A stretch of DNA of 63,592 nucleotides from an uncultured Pelagibacteraceae bacterium. Lineage in GTDB: Bacteria > Pseudomonadota > Alphaproteobacteria > Pelagibacterales > Pelagibacteraceae. The stretch spans positions 25,001-88,592 of the forward strand of contig CACOAB010000002.1 of the NCBI GenBank assembly GCA_902625125.1, given 5' to 3'. Position 1 is the first letter of the stretch; each line of letters opens with the position of its first letter. Made by a program: the position numbers and the translations under genes. Shown here piece after piece: positions 31,086 through 41,823 of this stretch. The notes beneath the pieces were generated by a model. The model did not search any database. It saw only the letters and a list, made by a program, of their open reading frames with translations, and was not told the origin of the DNA.

Positions 31086-32819
31086 TTAGGTTCGTAATGG
31101 TAGAGCAGAATTTAAAACTTTGTTTCTTATCGTTGCTAGCTTCATTTTATTTAAAAGATTGGTAACGAAATATATAGTTTCTGGATCAAGTTGATAAGGT
31201 TCATCTTCCCCTATAATTTCAACAATTTTTAACGCTAAAAAAGCTTTTTGGTCATTATCTATTAATTGTAGCAAATTTTTTGGAACATCAAATTTTTTAG
31301 ATAATTCGTCATATTTGAAGCTTGGTGGTAAAGAAAATCCATCATTGATCAAAGAATCAGCTAACGCCAGATCTTTTGCAGATATAAAGTACTTCTTATT
31401 TTTAATAACTTTTTTAAATATTTTATCTATATCTTTTTGAATTTTCTTTTTACTTTCTCCCTCTAAAAAATACTTCATTATTTTTGATTGATGTAAAATT
31501 TTATCATTATACTTCACTTTTCCAAAAGCAATGTCCTCATCAGAAACGACTCTAGCTAATGCTTCTTCTCGATATTTTTCTGGCAAATTATCTATACCAA
31601 TTTCCTCAATTCTTTCGCTTAAAAATTTTGAATAAACATTGCTAAGGTCACTTTTTTTAAATAATTCCTCAAGTAGGAATAAATGCTCAATTTTATTTTC
31701 ATTTGCTTCGGATAATAAATATTTCTGATAAATTAGTGCTCTAGCATCACTATCATTTAAAGTTTGATAATTATTTTTTGCATTAACTAGAGTATTTAAA
31801 TTAAATGGAATTTGTTTATAAATTTCAAAAATTTTATTTTTATCTAATTGATTATTATTTGCTGCTTTTTCTAAATCTTGTAATTTTTTCTTATCTGAAG
31901 CATCCTCTAGTTTAATTAGATTTGCAGCATTTAGATACCTCCATATTTCTGGTTTTGTTTTCGTAGTTGGCTCGTATTTAAAATTTGCGATAGTGATACT
32001 TGAAAGATAAAAATTCAAAAGATTTTTTTCATTAATTTTATCACTAGTAGTGTTTGAAACACCTAATAAAAAATCAATTTTATTATCGTAAAATTTACTT
32101 GATTGTTTTTGTTCCCTCAAAAGATCTAATAAAAGTTGGGCTTCTGGTTTTTTTTTATTAAATACTAAACAATAAATTTTAAATTTTTCTAAATATGCGT
32201 CCTTTATATTTGCATCTATAAAATTAATTTTTTCACAACCCTCTTTTATATTTCCACTAGCAATATTGCTATCAACTAAATATTGAATAACTTTACTTTT
32301 GCTATCAAATTTTTCATTTTGTTTTAAAAAACTTTCAATCAAATCAATCCTGTCATTTTGTATTAACCAATCAGTTTTTAATTTTACAAATTCCTGTTCG
32401 GTCATTCCTAATGGTGGGTATGAAAAAGAAAACAAAATATATTCTAATATTTCATTAGAAGACTTCGATAAATTTATTTTGTTTAAACGTTTCAAGCTAG
32501 ATCTAAAATCGTCTGCTTTGGTGGTTGACCACATGTTTAAACTAAAATCATAGTTTGCAGGTTCATAAATTCCATAAACCGTTTGCTTATCTGATTGAAT
32601 TACTGAGCCTTCTTGAATTTGAATTTTATCTATATCTTTTGCTTTTTGAAATGGATCTAATTTTGAGTCGTTAGATAAGTCTTGTTCTGTCGTTTTTTGA
32701 GATTTATTTGGAACTTCTTTTTTATTTTTCCAAATATCTATTTTTTCATCACTTAAAATAGGCAAAGTATAAAAAATAATTAATAAGCCAAATATATAAT
32801 TAAAGCTTTTTAATTTCAT
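31086..32819 (-). CDS. Large hypothetical exported protein, likely helical-rich
   Basis: N-terminal signal-like MKLKSFNYIFGLLIIFYTLPILSDEK; long intact ORF; no family recognised with certainty. Confidence 0.75.
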   Translation of the reverse strand: MKLKSFNYIFGLLIIFYTLPILSDEKIDIWKNKKEVPNKSQKTTEQDLSNDSKLDPFQKAKDIDKIQIQEGSVIQSDKQTVYGIYEPANYDFSLNMWSTTKADDFRSSLKRLNKINLSKSSNEILEYILFSFSYPPLGMTEQEFVKLKTDWLIQNDRIDLIESFLKQNEKFDSKSKVIQYLVDSNIASGNIKEGCEKINFIDANIKDAYLEKFKIYCLVFNKKKPEAQLLLDLLREQKQSSKFYDNKIDFLLGVSNTTSDKINEKNLLNFYLSSITIANFKYEPTTKTKPEIWRYLNAANLIKLEDASDKKKLQDLEKAANNNQLDKNKIFEIYKQIPFNLNTLVNAKNNYQTLNDSDARALIYQKYLLSEANENKIEHLFLLEELFKKSDLSNVYSKFLSERIEEIGIDNLPEKYREEALARVVSDEDIAFGKVKYNDKILHQSKIMKYFLEGESKKKIQKDIDKIFKKVIKNKKYFISAKDLALADSLINDGFSLPPSFKYDELSKKFDVPKNLLQLIDNDQKAFLALKIVEIIGEDEPYQLDPETIYFVTNLLNKMKLATIRNKVLNSALPLRT

Positions 32820-32979
32820 TTGTTATATCAATTTGATATTTCTTTTCTGGAGCTGGAAAACTTATTTTTTCTATTAAAAAAATCGCAATAATAAAAATTA
32901 AAATTATTAATAGTATCTTTATAAAAGTTTTAATTAATGAACTTCCTATGCTTGGCTGTCTGTTGTATTTAAGTTGCAT
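32800..32979 (-). CDS. Small single-TM protein (59 aa), overlaps the next gene by 20 nt
   Basis: MQLKYNRQPSIGSSLIKTFIKILLIILIFIIAIFLIEKISFPAPEKKYQIDITNEIKKL*; missed by the ORF track (<60 aa). Confidence 0.65.
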   Translation of the reverse strand: MQLKYNRQPSIGSSLIKTFIKILLIILIFIIAIFLIEKISFPAPEKKYQIDITNEIKKL

Positions 32980-33051
32980 ACTTTACGTTTTGATTTAAAC
33001 TCAATAAATAAGACATATTTATGAAAAATCAAAATCAAAAAGGATGCTAAA

Positions 33052-33567
33052 TTGGGAAAAAACCTTACTTTGACCGGGATGATGGGAGTAGGAAAATCTA
33101 CTATTGGTAAAAATTTGGCCAAAAAGCTTAATTATAATTTCATAGATGTTGACAAACTTATTGAGGCTAAAGAAGGATCCTCAATAAATTTAATATTCAA
33201 AAATAAAAGTGAGAACTACTTTAGGAAAATTGAGAACGACATTACTTTATCTGAATTAAAAAATGATAATTCTGTCATTTCTCTAGGTGGTGGTGCTTTT
33301 TTAAACAATGCAATTAGACGAAGTGTAAAAAAACTATCTGTTAGCTTTTGGTTAGATTTGCCAGTCGAAGCATTAATAAAAAGATTAAAAAAAAGCACTC
33401 AAAGACCTCTCTTATTCAAGAAAAATATAGCTGAGACAGCTAAAAAAATATATCTTGATAGAAAAAAAATTTATAGTGAAGCAGACTATAGAATTAAATG
33501 TAACTCTTTAAAGCCAAATGAAATAGTAAGTAAAATTTTAGAATTATATGAAAAATCAGGAAATTAA
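33052..33567 (+). CDS. aroK: Shikimate kinase, TTG start
   Basis: NLTLTGMMGVGKSTIGKNLAKKL P-loop; ISLGGGAF; TQRPLL. AGGA 7-8 nt before the TTG. Confidence 0.94.
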   Translation: MGKNLTLTGMMGVGKSTIGKNLAKKLNYNFIDVDKLIEAKEGSSINLIFKNKSENYFRKIENDITLSELKNDNSVISLGGGAFLNNAIRRSVKKLSVSFWLDLPVEALIKRLKKSTQRPLLFKKNIAETAKKIYLDRKKIYSEADYRIKCNSLKPNEIVSKILELYEKSGN

Positions 33568-34654
33568 ATTTAAAAATCAAAATTATTCAGTAATAATTGG
33601 ACAGAATAGTTTAAATAACTTGCCCCAAAAAATAAAAATTTTATGCCCAAAAGTTAAGAATATTGCTCTTATAATCGATAAAAAGGTACCAAATAATTTA
33701 AAGAAAAAATTAAAAATAAGACTAAAAAATTATAATGTCGTTATTATTCCGTTTAATGCTTCAGAAAAAAATAAGTCAATTAAAACAGTAAATTTATTTT
33801 TAAGAATTTTATTATCTAAAAATTTTAACAGGTCGGACCTAATTATTAGTGTAGGTGGGGGTATTACCGGAGATGTAGTTGGATTTGCTGCCAGTATTTT
33901 TAAAAGAGGAATAAATTTTATCAATATTCCTACAACACTGCTTGCTCAAGTAGACTCTGCAATTGGAGGGAAAACAGGAGTTAATTCTAATTATGGAAAA
34001 AATCTCATTGGATCGTTTTACCAGCCTAAGTTAGTAATAGTTGATACATCTTTTATTAATTCTTTACCCAAGAAAGAAATGATTTGCGGATATGCCGAAA
34101 TATTAAAACATTCAATTATTAAGGATAAAAAATTCTTTAACTGGTTGGAAAAAAATACTAAATCGATTCTCGATAAAAAAGATAAAGAATTGACTTATGC
34201 TATTAAAAAAAGTTGTGAAATAAAAATGCACTTTGTAAGTCAGGATGTGAATGAAAAAAACTTAAGGATGATACTTAACTTTGGTCATACATTTGCTCAC
34301 GCAATAGAAGTGGAAAATAATTACTCTAATAAAATTACACATGGCGAAGCAGTATTGTCAGGTATGATATTAGCTACAAGGCTTTCAGTAATCAAAAAAA
34401 TTTGTTCTGCTAAGATTTTAAAAAGAATTTCAGATATTTATTTTAAAAATGACTTGGCCTATACTATTAAAAGATATTCTCAACAGAGAAATATTAATAA
34501 GTTAATTCCTTTTCTAAAAAATGATAAAAAAAATGATGATGACAAGATTAATTTTATTCTTCTCAAAAATATAGGCAAAACTGCGTTACCAAATAAAAGT
34601 AAAATTTCCATTAATGGCTTAAGAAAGTTGAGTAAAACTATTTCTCAATACTGA
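33548..34654 (+). CDS. aroB: 3-dehydroquinate synthase
   Basis: ISVGGGITGDVVGFAASIFKRGINFINIPTTLLAQVDSAIGGKTGVN; LNFGHTFAHAIE. Confidence 0.97.
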   Translation: MKNQEIKFKNQNYSVIIGQNSLNNLPQKIKILCPKVKNIALIIDKKVPNNLKKKLKIRLKNYNVVIIPFNASEKNKSIKTVNLFLRILLSKNFNRSDLIISVGGGITGDVVGFAASIFKRGINFINIPTTLLAQVDSAIGGKTGVNSNYGKNLIGSFYQPKLVIVDTSFINSLPKKEMICGYAEILKHSIIKDKKFFNWLEKNTKSILDKKDKELTYAIKKSCEIKMHFVSQDVNEKNLRMILNFGHTFAHAIEVENNYSNKITHGEAVLSGMILATRLSVIKKICSAKILKRISDIYFKNDLAYTIKRYSQQRNINKLIPFLKNDKKNDDDKINFILLKNIGKTALPNKSKISINGLRKLSKTISQY

Positions 34655-34895
34655 TTTCTAAAGCATGTATTTTAGTTTTAAGATCATCACTTAAAACTTT
34701 CATTATAATTTTTTGAGCTCTCACCCTTGATAGAGAGTTTAGATATATAGATTTTATTTTTAGGTGTAAGTGAAATTTTTCTGGTGAATAAAACTGATGT
34801 CCCTTATGTTTATGAGAATTATCAACAATTACAATATCCTCTAATTCAATTTCTTTATTTAGTTTTGCTCGAATTGCTTCAAAATAATTTTTCAT
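34638..34895 (-). CDS. BolA family protein
   Basis: DNSHKHKGHQFYSPEKFHLHLKIKSIYLNSLSRVRAQKIIMKVL. Confidence 0.9.
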   Translation of the reverse strand: MKNYFEAIRAKLNKEIELEDIVIVDNSHKHKGHQFYSPEKFHLHLKIKSIYLNSLSRVRAQKIIMKVLSDDLKTKIHALEISIEK

Positions 34896-34925
34896 TAATT
34901 TAATTTTACTATATAGAATTATTCA

Positions 34926-35441
34926 ATGAAAATAATTTGTGATTGGGAAAATTGTAATGAAACTGGGGCATATAAAGCACCAGTTGAAAGAGATAATAGT
35001 AAAAAATATAGATTACTATGTTTAAATCATATTAAAATTTTTAATAAAAATTGGAATTATTTTGAGAATATGAATGACCAAGAAATAGAATTTTTTATTA
35101 AATCAGATCTAACTTGGCATAAATCAACAAAGACTTTTGGTTCATCCGATAACTTTTTTAATATTTTATGGAATAATGCGCTTGATGATAAGTTAAATAT
35201 TTTTAAAAGTTCAAATTTTCGAGATTTTAAAAAGACAAAAGTATCGCAGCAAGACAAGGATGCATTGCAAGTAATGGACTTAAATGAAGATGTAAAATGG
35301 AAGCAAATTCATACAAAATTCAAAGAACTTGTAAAAAAATACCATCCTGATAAAAACCAAGGTGATAAAAAATTCGAAGATAAATTAAAAAAAATTACTT
35401 TGGCCTATAGCCAACTTAAAAAAACTTTAGGAAAAAAATGA
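34926..35441 (+). CDS. J-domain (DnaJ-like) protein with N-terminal Cys/His region
   Basis: C-terminal J domain with HPD motif: [43 protein letters not shown]. Confidence 0.9.
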   Translation: MKIICDWENCNETGAYKAPVERDNSKKYRLLCLNHIKIFNKNWNYFENMNDQEIEFFIKSDLTWHKSTKTFGSSDNFFNILWNNALDDKLNIFKSSNFRDFKKTKVSQQDKDALQVMDLNEDVKWKQIHTKFKELVKKYHPDKNQGDKKFEDKLKKITLAYSQLKKTLGKK

Positions 35442-36415
35442 GTACAGAGCAACTTTTACAAAAAACTGATATTAAACTTTCAGTTAAACAAACTTTTGGC
35501 TTTGAAAGCGATATGAAAATTGATGCTTTTTCAAAGAAAAATGAATACGTACCAAAAATAGACCCTGATTATAAATTTGATAAAGATACAACTTTAGCAA
35601 TATTAGCTGGATTCTCTTTCAACAAACGTGTTTTAATTCAAGGTTATCATGGGACAGGAAAGTCAACTCATATAGAACAAGTAGCTGCTAGATTAAATTG
35701 GCCATGTATTAGAGTAAACCTAGATAGTCATATAAGCAGAATTGATTTAATCGGTAAAGACGCAATTGTATTAAAGGAAGGTAAACAAATAACAGAATTT
35801 AAAGAAGGTATCTTGCCTTGGTCTATACAAAATCCAGTTGCTTTAGTTTTTGATGAATATGATGCTGGAAGACCAGATGTAATGTTTGTAATTCAAAGAG
35901 TTTTAGAGAGTGAAGGAAGTTTTACATTATTAGATAAAAATAAAGTATTACAACAGCATGATTTATTTAGAATTTTTGCGACAACGAACACTGTTGGCTT
36001 AGGTGACACAACTGGTTTGTACCACGGCACTCAACAGATAAACCAAGGTCAAATGGATAGATGGAATATAGTTTCAACTCTAAATTATCTTACTTTTGAA
36101 AAAGAATTTGAAATAGTTTTAGCCAAAAACAAAAACTTAAATAATAAAGATGGAAAAGAGCTTTTATCAAATATGATAAAAGTTGCTGATCTAACAAGAA
36201 AAGGTTTTGTAAATGGTGATATCTCAACCGTAATGAGTCCTCGTACAGTTTTACACTGGGCAGAAAATACAAGCATCTTTAAAGATCAAGGGTACGCATT
36301 TAGAATTACATTTTTGAATAAATGCGATGAATTAGAAAAAAAGATAATTTCTGAGTACTACCAAAGATGCTTTGGTGAAGACTTACCAGAGTCATCTATT
36401 AATATCACTTTATAA
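35438..36415 (+). CDS. cobS: CobS-like AAA+ ATPase (cobaltochelatase CobS subunit family)
   Basis: [45 protein letters not shown] Walker A region; [21 protein letters not shown] Walker B. Confidence 0.93.
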   Translation: MSTEQLLQKTDIKLSVKQTFGFESDMKIDAFSKKNEYVPKIDPDYKFDKDTTLAILAGFSFNKRVLIQGYHGTGKSTHIEQVAARLNWPCIRVNLDSHISRIDLIGKDAIVLKEGKQITEFKEGILPWSIQNPVALVFDEYDAGRPDVMFVIQRVLESEGSFTLLDKNKVLQQHDLFRIFATTNTVGLGDTTGLYHGTQQINQGQMDRWNIVSTLNYLTFEKEFEIVLAKNKNLNNKDGKELLSNMIKVADLTRKGFVNGDISTVMSPRTVLHWAENTSIFKDQGYAFRITFLNKCDELEKKIISEYYQRCFGEDLPESSINITL

Positions 36416-36416
36416 A

Positions 36417-38216
36417 TTGGAAAATAAAAAAGAAAAAATAGCCGATTTTAAAACTGCGATAAGTTCAACAGTAAGGTCGTTATCTAATTCAGAAAAAATT
36501 GAAGTCTCGTTCGGTAATGAGAGCTCTAAATCTGAAAAAAACTCAATAAGATTACCAGAGCTTGGTACAAATGGTAATAAGCTTAATTACAATCAAATTA
36601 GAGCGATCGCAGACTCAAAGTCTTTAAGATTTAGGTTTTCTGATATTAAAACATTTAAACAATACGAACCAGATGGAAATATATCTAAACAGTTGTATAG
36701 AATTTCAGAAAAAATTAGATGTGAGAAAATTGGAACTAGTTATTTTAAAGGAGTAAAAAACAATATCGAAACCTTTTATCAAGAGAGAATATCTGGTCTA
36801 GATCTTAAAAGTAGTGAAGATAAAATCATAGAGTCTTTTGAAAATTACCTTAGGACAAAGTTCCTTGATTTTGAAAATAATATTCAAATCGATAAAAAGT
36901 TAAAGTCATATAAAAAAGACTTAAATGAGAAATTTAAAAATAAAATTAATCAACTAAACGAACTTACATTAGATCAAAAAAAATTTAACTCCTTAATTTC
37001 TGAGCTCATTGCGAGTATGAATTTAGATGAAAATCTTGATGAAGAAGAAAAAAAAGATGATGAGCAAAATAATGACGACAAGCAAAATAAGCCAGAAAAT
37101 CAAGATAAACAGGCAAAAGAGAAAGAGGATAAGCAAGAGGAAATGTCTATAGACTCTGGTATGCCAGATCTTGAAAATGAGGCCAAAGAGTCAGATCAAG
37201 CTGAAGAGGATATTGAGATCGAGGATAGCTCTCAGCCAGATTTACGAAAAAAAGGGAGAAGTGTTTTAGGTGATTTAAATTATAAAACATATACAGAAGA
37301 ATTTGACGAAATTATTAAAGCTGAGGAGTTGGAGCAAACTGAAGAATTAATAAGACTTAGGAAAAATTTAGATCAGCAGTTATTACAGCTTAAAAATTTC
37401 ATTTCAAAGCTTGCTAATAAATTACAAAGAAAACTTTTAGCCAAACAAAATAGATCTTGGAATTTTGATTTAGAAGAGGGTTTGTTAGATACATCAAAAT
37501 TACCGAGAGTAATAATGGATCCTCTTAATTCTTTGTCTTTTAAGAAAGAAAAAGATATTGAATTTAAAGATACACTAGTAACAATTTTAATCGATAACTC
37601 TGGCTCTATGAGAGGAAAACCTATTTCAGTAGCTGCGATCTGTGCAGATATACTTTCAAGAACTTTAGAAAGATGCGCAGTTAAAGTTGAAATACTTGGC
37701 TTTACTACAAAACACTGGAAAGGAGGATCGTCTAGAGAAAAATGGATGAAAAACGATAAACCAACTTTGCCTGGTCGATTAAATGATTTAAGACATATTA
37801 TTTATAAATCTGCAGATACACCTTGGAGGCAGGCTAAAAACAACATGGGTTTGATGCTTAAAGAAGGGTTGTTAAAAGAAAATATTGATGGTGAAGCACT
37901 TAAATGGGCTTACAACAAAATGAATAGAAGAAAGGAAGAGAGAAAAATCCTTATGGTTATCTCAGATGGAGCCCCAGTAGATGATTCGACTTTATCTACA
38001 AATACGAGTGACTATCTAGAGTCCAACCTTAAAAAAACAGTCAAATGGATTGAGAATAAAACAAACATTGAATTATTAGCTATTGGTATTGGTCATGATG
38101 TTACAAGATACTACAATCAAGCTGTAAAAATTACTGATGTTCAGGATTTAGGTGATGTGATGATTAACCAATTAACTGATCTTTTTGTTGAAAAAAATAA
38201 AAAAACAATTCACTAG
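36417..38216 (+). CDS. cobT: CobT-like protein with acidic linker and C-terminal VWA domain
   Basis: Acidic linker [48 protein letters not shown]. The ORF-track start 36372 overlaps cobS; a TTG at 36417 directly after the cobS stop is an alternative start. Confidence 0.9.
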   Translation: MENKKEKIADFKTAISSTVRSLSNSEKIEVSFGNESSKSEKNSIRLPELGTNGNKLNYNQIRAIADSKSLRFRFSDIKTFKQYEPDGNISKQLYRISEKIRCEKIGTSYFKGVKNNIETFYQERISGLDLKSSEDKIIESFENYLRTKFLDFENNIQIDKKLKSYKKDLNEKFKNKINQLNELTLDQKKFNSLISELIASMNLDENLDEEEKKDDEQNNDDKQNKPENQDKQAKEKEDKQEEMSIDSGMPDLENEAKESDQAEEDIEIEDSSQPDLRKKGRSVLGDLNYKTYTEEFDEIIKAEELEQTEELIRLRKNLDQQLLQLKNFISKLANKLQRKLLAKQNRSWNFDLEEGLLDTSKLPRVIMDPLNSLSFKKEKDIEFKDTLVTILIDNSGSMRGKPISVAAICADILSRTLERCAVKVEILGFTTKHWKGGSSREKWMKNDKPTLPGRLNDLRHIIYKSADTPWRQAKNNMGLMLKEGLLKENIDGEALKWAYNKMNRRKEERKILMVISDGAPVDDSTLSTNTSDYLESNLKKTVKWIENKTNIELLAIGIGHDVTRYYNQAVKITDVQDLGDVMINQLTDLFVEKNKKTIH

Positions 38217-38788
38217 TTTTTTATTTCTGTAACCGAACTGTCCGAAAAATCTTTTATCTTATTAATGAGCAGCCTAAATGGAACTAGCATTACCAGTGCT
38301 ATAAATAGCTTAACGGCTAAATCTCCAAGAGCTAAAGTCACCCATGGTATTCCTGTTGCGTAAAAAGCAATTGAAAAAAATAGAAAAGTATCAGTAATTG
38401 ATCCGGTTATTGATGATACGAGAGGTGCTACGTACCATATCTTTTTTCTTAAAGTGTCAAAAATTTGGACATCCAAATTTTGAGCAACAAAAAATGCTAC
38501 TCCAGAACCAATAGCAATCCTTATAGAAATGATATCTGAGAAATTAGTTGATATAAATAATGTTAAAAGCACTCCAATAGTAAATCCTACATACACGACT
38601 CTTTTTGCTATCAATTTACCATAAGCACGATTAGCTAAATCTGTAATTAAAAAAGTGACTGGATAACTAAAAGCACCATAAGTTAAGATTTCGTCTAATC
38701 CAAAATATTGTATAGGAAATTGAACTAAGTAATTAGAGAGAACTACAACCAAACCCATTAAAATAGAGAGTTTGTAAAATAAATTCAT
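38213..38788 (-). CDS. Queuosine precursor transporter / VUT family membrane protein
   Basis: [28 protein letters not shown] and [21 protein letters not shown]; YhhQ-like. Confidence 0.88.
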   Translation of the reverse strand: MNLFYKLSILMGLVVVLSNYLVQFPIQYFGLDEILTYGAFSYPVTFLITDLANRAYGKLIAKRVVYVGFTIGVLLTLFISTNFSDIISIRIAIGSGVAFFVAQNLDVQIFDTLRKKIWYVAPLVSSITGSITDTFLFFSIAFYATGIPWVTLALGDLAVKLFIALVMLVPFRLLINKIKDFSDSSVTEIKN

Positions 38789-38795
38789 TATAGAA

Positions 38796-39074
38796 TTATG
38801 ATTTTGCTGAAATTGAAGCTTTTATCTTTTTAACTTTTTTTGATAGTTTAGTGTTTTTTGCTGATATTAAAAACTTATCTAAACCACCTTTGAAGTCTAC
38901 AGTTCTTAAGGCAGCATTAGCTACATTTAATTTAATATCTTTTTTTAAGATATCGCTTCTAAAAGTAACTTTCTTTAAATTAGGTAAAAATCTTCTTTTA
39001 GTTTTATTTTTAGCGTGGCTAACGTTGTGACCTTTTAAAGGTGATATTCCTGTTAATTCGCATCTTTTAGACAT
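38796..39074 (-). CDS. rpmB: 50S ribosomal protein L28
   Basis: MSKRCELTGISPLKGHNVSHAKNKTKRRFLPNLKKV. Confidence 0.97.
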   Translation of the reverse strand: MSKRCELTGISPLKGHNVSHAKNKTKRRFLPNLKKVTFRSDILKKDIKLNVANAALRTVDFKGGLDKFLISAKNTKLSKKVKKIKASISAKS

Positions 39075-39115
39075 AATTTTTTCCTGGTGTTATATAATTC
39101 TTGTAGACATTAGGG

Positions 39116-40162
39116 TCAAGCGTTAATTCCAACTGCCTCACTTACATTTTTGAGATTTTCTTTTTTTAAAATTGTTATCAAGTCTCTTTTAATCTCTTTA
39201 ACAATACCAGGTCCTTTATATACCATTCCTGTATATAATTGCACCGCATCAGCGCCTGCTGTTATTTTTTCAAATGCGCTTTCACCCGAGTCAACTCCCC
39301 CAACTCCTATTATTTTAATCTTGCCCTTGGTTTCTTTATAGAATTTTTTAATTAAATTTGTTGAAATATCTTTAAGTGGTTGTCCTGATAAACCTCCAAC
39401 TTCATGTTTTTTAATATCAGAGAGATTATCACGATTTCTGTCTGTTGTATTAGAAACTATTATGCCTTGTATCTTATGGCTGCTCACTAGTTCAACTATT
39501 TTGCTTATTTCATTATCATTAATATCAGGTGATATTTTTATTGCTATTGGACAGTCAATTTTTTTTTCTTTTATAATTTTATTTATTCCAGTTAAAAGTT
39601 TTTTCATCTCCCCTTGATCATGAAAATCTCTTAAACCCTCGGTATTTGGTGAGGAGATATTAATCGTTATATATCCAGCGCATACTCCAAGTCTTGAAAG
39701 ACAAATATAATAATCTTCCTCTTTATTTTTTGTATCTTTATTGGGCCCGATGTTAATTCCTAAAAACCCGTCGGGATGATTGTTCAATATTCTTTTTGAT
39801 ATAGTTTCTGACCCATGATTATTAAATCCAAGTCGATTGATAAGTGCCTGATCTTTTTCTAATCTAAATATTCTTGGTTTAGGATTACCTAATTGCTGTT
39901 TTGGAGTGACAGTACCCACTTCGATAAAACCAAAGCCAAATTTGAAAAGTGAATTGTAAACTTCAGCACTTTTATCAAAACCAGCTGCCAGACCAATTGG
40001 ATTTGAAATTGTTCTGCCCAAAAGTTTCATCTCAAGCACCTCTTCGCCCTCAACATTAAAAAAACTTTTTGGAAGAATATTTGCTTTTAATGATTTAATA
40101 GCTAAATCATGAGCTACTTCTGGATCTAAGGAAAATATATAAGGTCTTAAAATTGAAAACAT
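39116..40162 (-). CDS. pyrD: Dihydroorotate dehydrogenase (quinone)
   Basis: NPIGLAAGFDKSAEVYNSLFKFGFGFIEVGTVTPKQQLGNPKPRIFRL; NISSPNTEGLRDF. Confidence 0.97.
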   Translation of the reverse strand: MFSILRPYIFSLDPEVAHDLAIKSLKANILPKSFFNVEGEEVLEMKLLGRTISNPIGLAAGFDKSAEVYNSLFKFGFGFIEVGTVTPKQQLGNPKPRIFRLEKDQALINRLGFNNHGSETISKRILNNHPDGFLGINIGPNKDTKNKEEDYYICLSRLGVCAGYITINISSPNTEGLRDFHDQGEMKKLLTGINKIIKEKKIDCPIAIKISPDINDNEISKIVELVSSHKIQGIIVSNTTDRNRDNLSDIKKHEVGGLSGQPLKDISTNLIKKFYKETKGKIKIIGVGGVDSGESAFEKITAGADAVQLYTGMVYKGPGIVKEIKRDLITILKKENLKNVSEAVGINA

Positions 40163-41730
40163 TAATTATTACTTATCTTATCTTTCATTAATTCAATTGT
40201 CTCTTTCAATCCGAAGAAGCTGACAAAATAACCCATCCTTGGACCATTTTCCTCTCCAAATACAACTTCATAAATTAATTTAAACCAATCTCTTAGATTT
40301 TGTTCATACCCATTTTCTTTTCCCGTAGCATAAACAATCGTTTGAATTTCCTCTGGTTTCAAATTTTGTTTAATTTCAGATAATTTTGAAACAAGATTTT
40401 CTAAGGCTTCTCTCTCGTTTGATGAAGGTTTTTTAAATTTTTTATTTGGTTCAACTTTATCCTTAAAATAATTAATAGCATATTCGGTTAATCCATCTAA
40501 AATTGGATAATCTTTTGGTTTTATTTCTTGATGAAATCTATTTATAAACTTCCAAAGAATTTTTTTATTATCTGCATTACTTGAACCAACTAAATTTAAT
40601 AGCATTGAAAATGGCATCACAATTTTTTCTGTTGGTGGACTTCCATTATGCACGTGCCAGACAGGATTTAATATTTTATCTTTCTCTTTTTGGCTTGGGT
40701 ATTTTTCAATACTAGTCAAATATTCATCAACTGTTTTTGGCACAACTTCTGCATAAAGTTTTTTAGCTCTTTTCGGATTCGGATACATATACAAAGATAA
40801 ACTTTCAGGTGAAGCGTATCTCAGCCATTGCTCAATTGAAATTCCATTTCCCTTAGACTTAGATATTTTTTCACCCTTTTCATCTAAAAAAAGTTCATAA
40901 GCAAAACCATTAGGGGGATTTTTTCCAAGGGTTCTACATATTTTATTTGATAAAATAGCGCTTTCAGTTAAATCCTTACCATACATTTCAAAATCAACGT
41001 CGAAGGTAAACCATCTCATTGCCCAGTCAACCTTCCACTGAAGTTTAGAATTTCCATCTAAAATACTTGTTTCTATTTTTTCTCCATTCTTATCGAATAT
41101 TGCCTTTCCAGTTTTCTTGTCTATTTCTAGTAATGGTATTTCAAGTACTTTTCCTGTTTTTGTACAAATTGGTAAAAATGGACAGTATGTTTTTCTTCTT
41201 TCCTCTCGCAATGTTGGTAAAATAATATTCATCACTTCTTCATATTTTTCCGCAACCCTCATTAATGATTTATTGAAAATACCATTTTTATAATTTTCTG
41301 TTGAGCTTTTAAAAATAAACTTAAAATTAAATTTATTTAAAAATTCTTTAAGCATCTCATTATTATGTTCGCCAAAGCTACTGAATTTTTTAAACGGGTC
41401 AGGAATATCTGTCAGAGGTTTTCCTAAATTATCTTTTAAAATTTGATCGTTCGGAATATTATCAGGAACTTTTCTTAAACCATCCATATCATCAGAAAAC
41501 GTAATTAGTTCGTGATTTATTTTTTCTATGTGATTAAGGGCGTTTATCATCATAGTGGTTCTTGCAACTTCACCGAAAGTTCCAATATGTGGCAATCCAC
41601 TTGGTCCATAACCAGTTTGAAAAGTTATTTTACCCTTTTTTTTTATAATATCTTTTCTATCTTTTAATAGCTTTCTTATTTCAACAAATGGCCAGGATGA
41701 AGTAGATTGAATTAAGTTATTATCCAGCAT
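40162..41730 (-). CDS. lysK: Lysyl-tRNA synthetase, class I
   Basis: YGPSGLPHIGTFGEVART (HIGH-like) and KISKSKGNGISIEQWL (KMSKS-like); class I LysRS pattern. Confidence 0.94.
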   Translation of the reverse strand: MLDNNLIQSTSSWPFVEIRKLLKDRKDIIKKKGKITFQTGYGPSGLPHIGTFGEVARTTMMINALNHIEKINHELITFSDDMDGLRKVPDNIPNDQILKDNLGKPLTDIPDPFKKFSSFGEHNNEMLKEFLNKFNFKFIFKSSTENYKNGIFNKSLMRVAEKYEEVMNIILPTLREERRKTYCPFLPICTKTGKVLEIPLLEIDKKTGKAIFDKNGEKIETSILDGNSKLQWKVDWAMRWFTFDVDFEMYGKDLTESAILSNKICRTLGKNPPNGFAYELFLDEKGEKISKSKGNGISIEQWLRYASPESLSLYMYPNPKRAKKLYAEVVPKTVDEYLTSIEKYPSQKEKDKILNPVWHVHNGSPPTEKIVMPFSMLLNLVGSSNADNKKILWKFINRFHQEIKPKDYPILDGLTEYAINYFKDKVEPNKKFKKPSSNEREALENLVSKLSEIKQNLKPEEIQTIVYATGKENGYEQNLRDWFKLIYEVVFGEENGPRMGYFVSFFGLKETIELMKDKISNN

Positions 41731-41823
41731 AGTAATGGTTTATTAAATTTTATATGCAAAATACAGATATAATTACGTCATATTAAGTTGAATTTTAAAA
41801 CTATTTAAATAATCTCATTTTTA

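Noticed and set aside
37030-37150. Low-complexity acidic repeat-like stretch in cobT
   Set aside because: Acidic Asp/Glu/Lys/Gln linker is a normal feature of CobT proteins.
41731-41823. Possible riboswitch upstream of trkH
   Set aside because: The gap is AT-rich with no recognisable aptamer core or strong stem.
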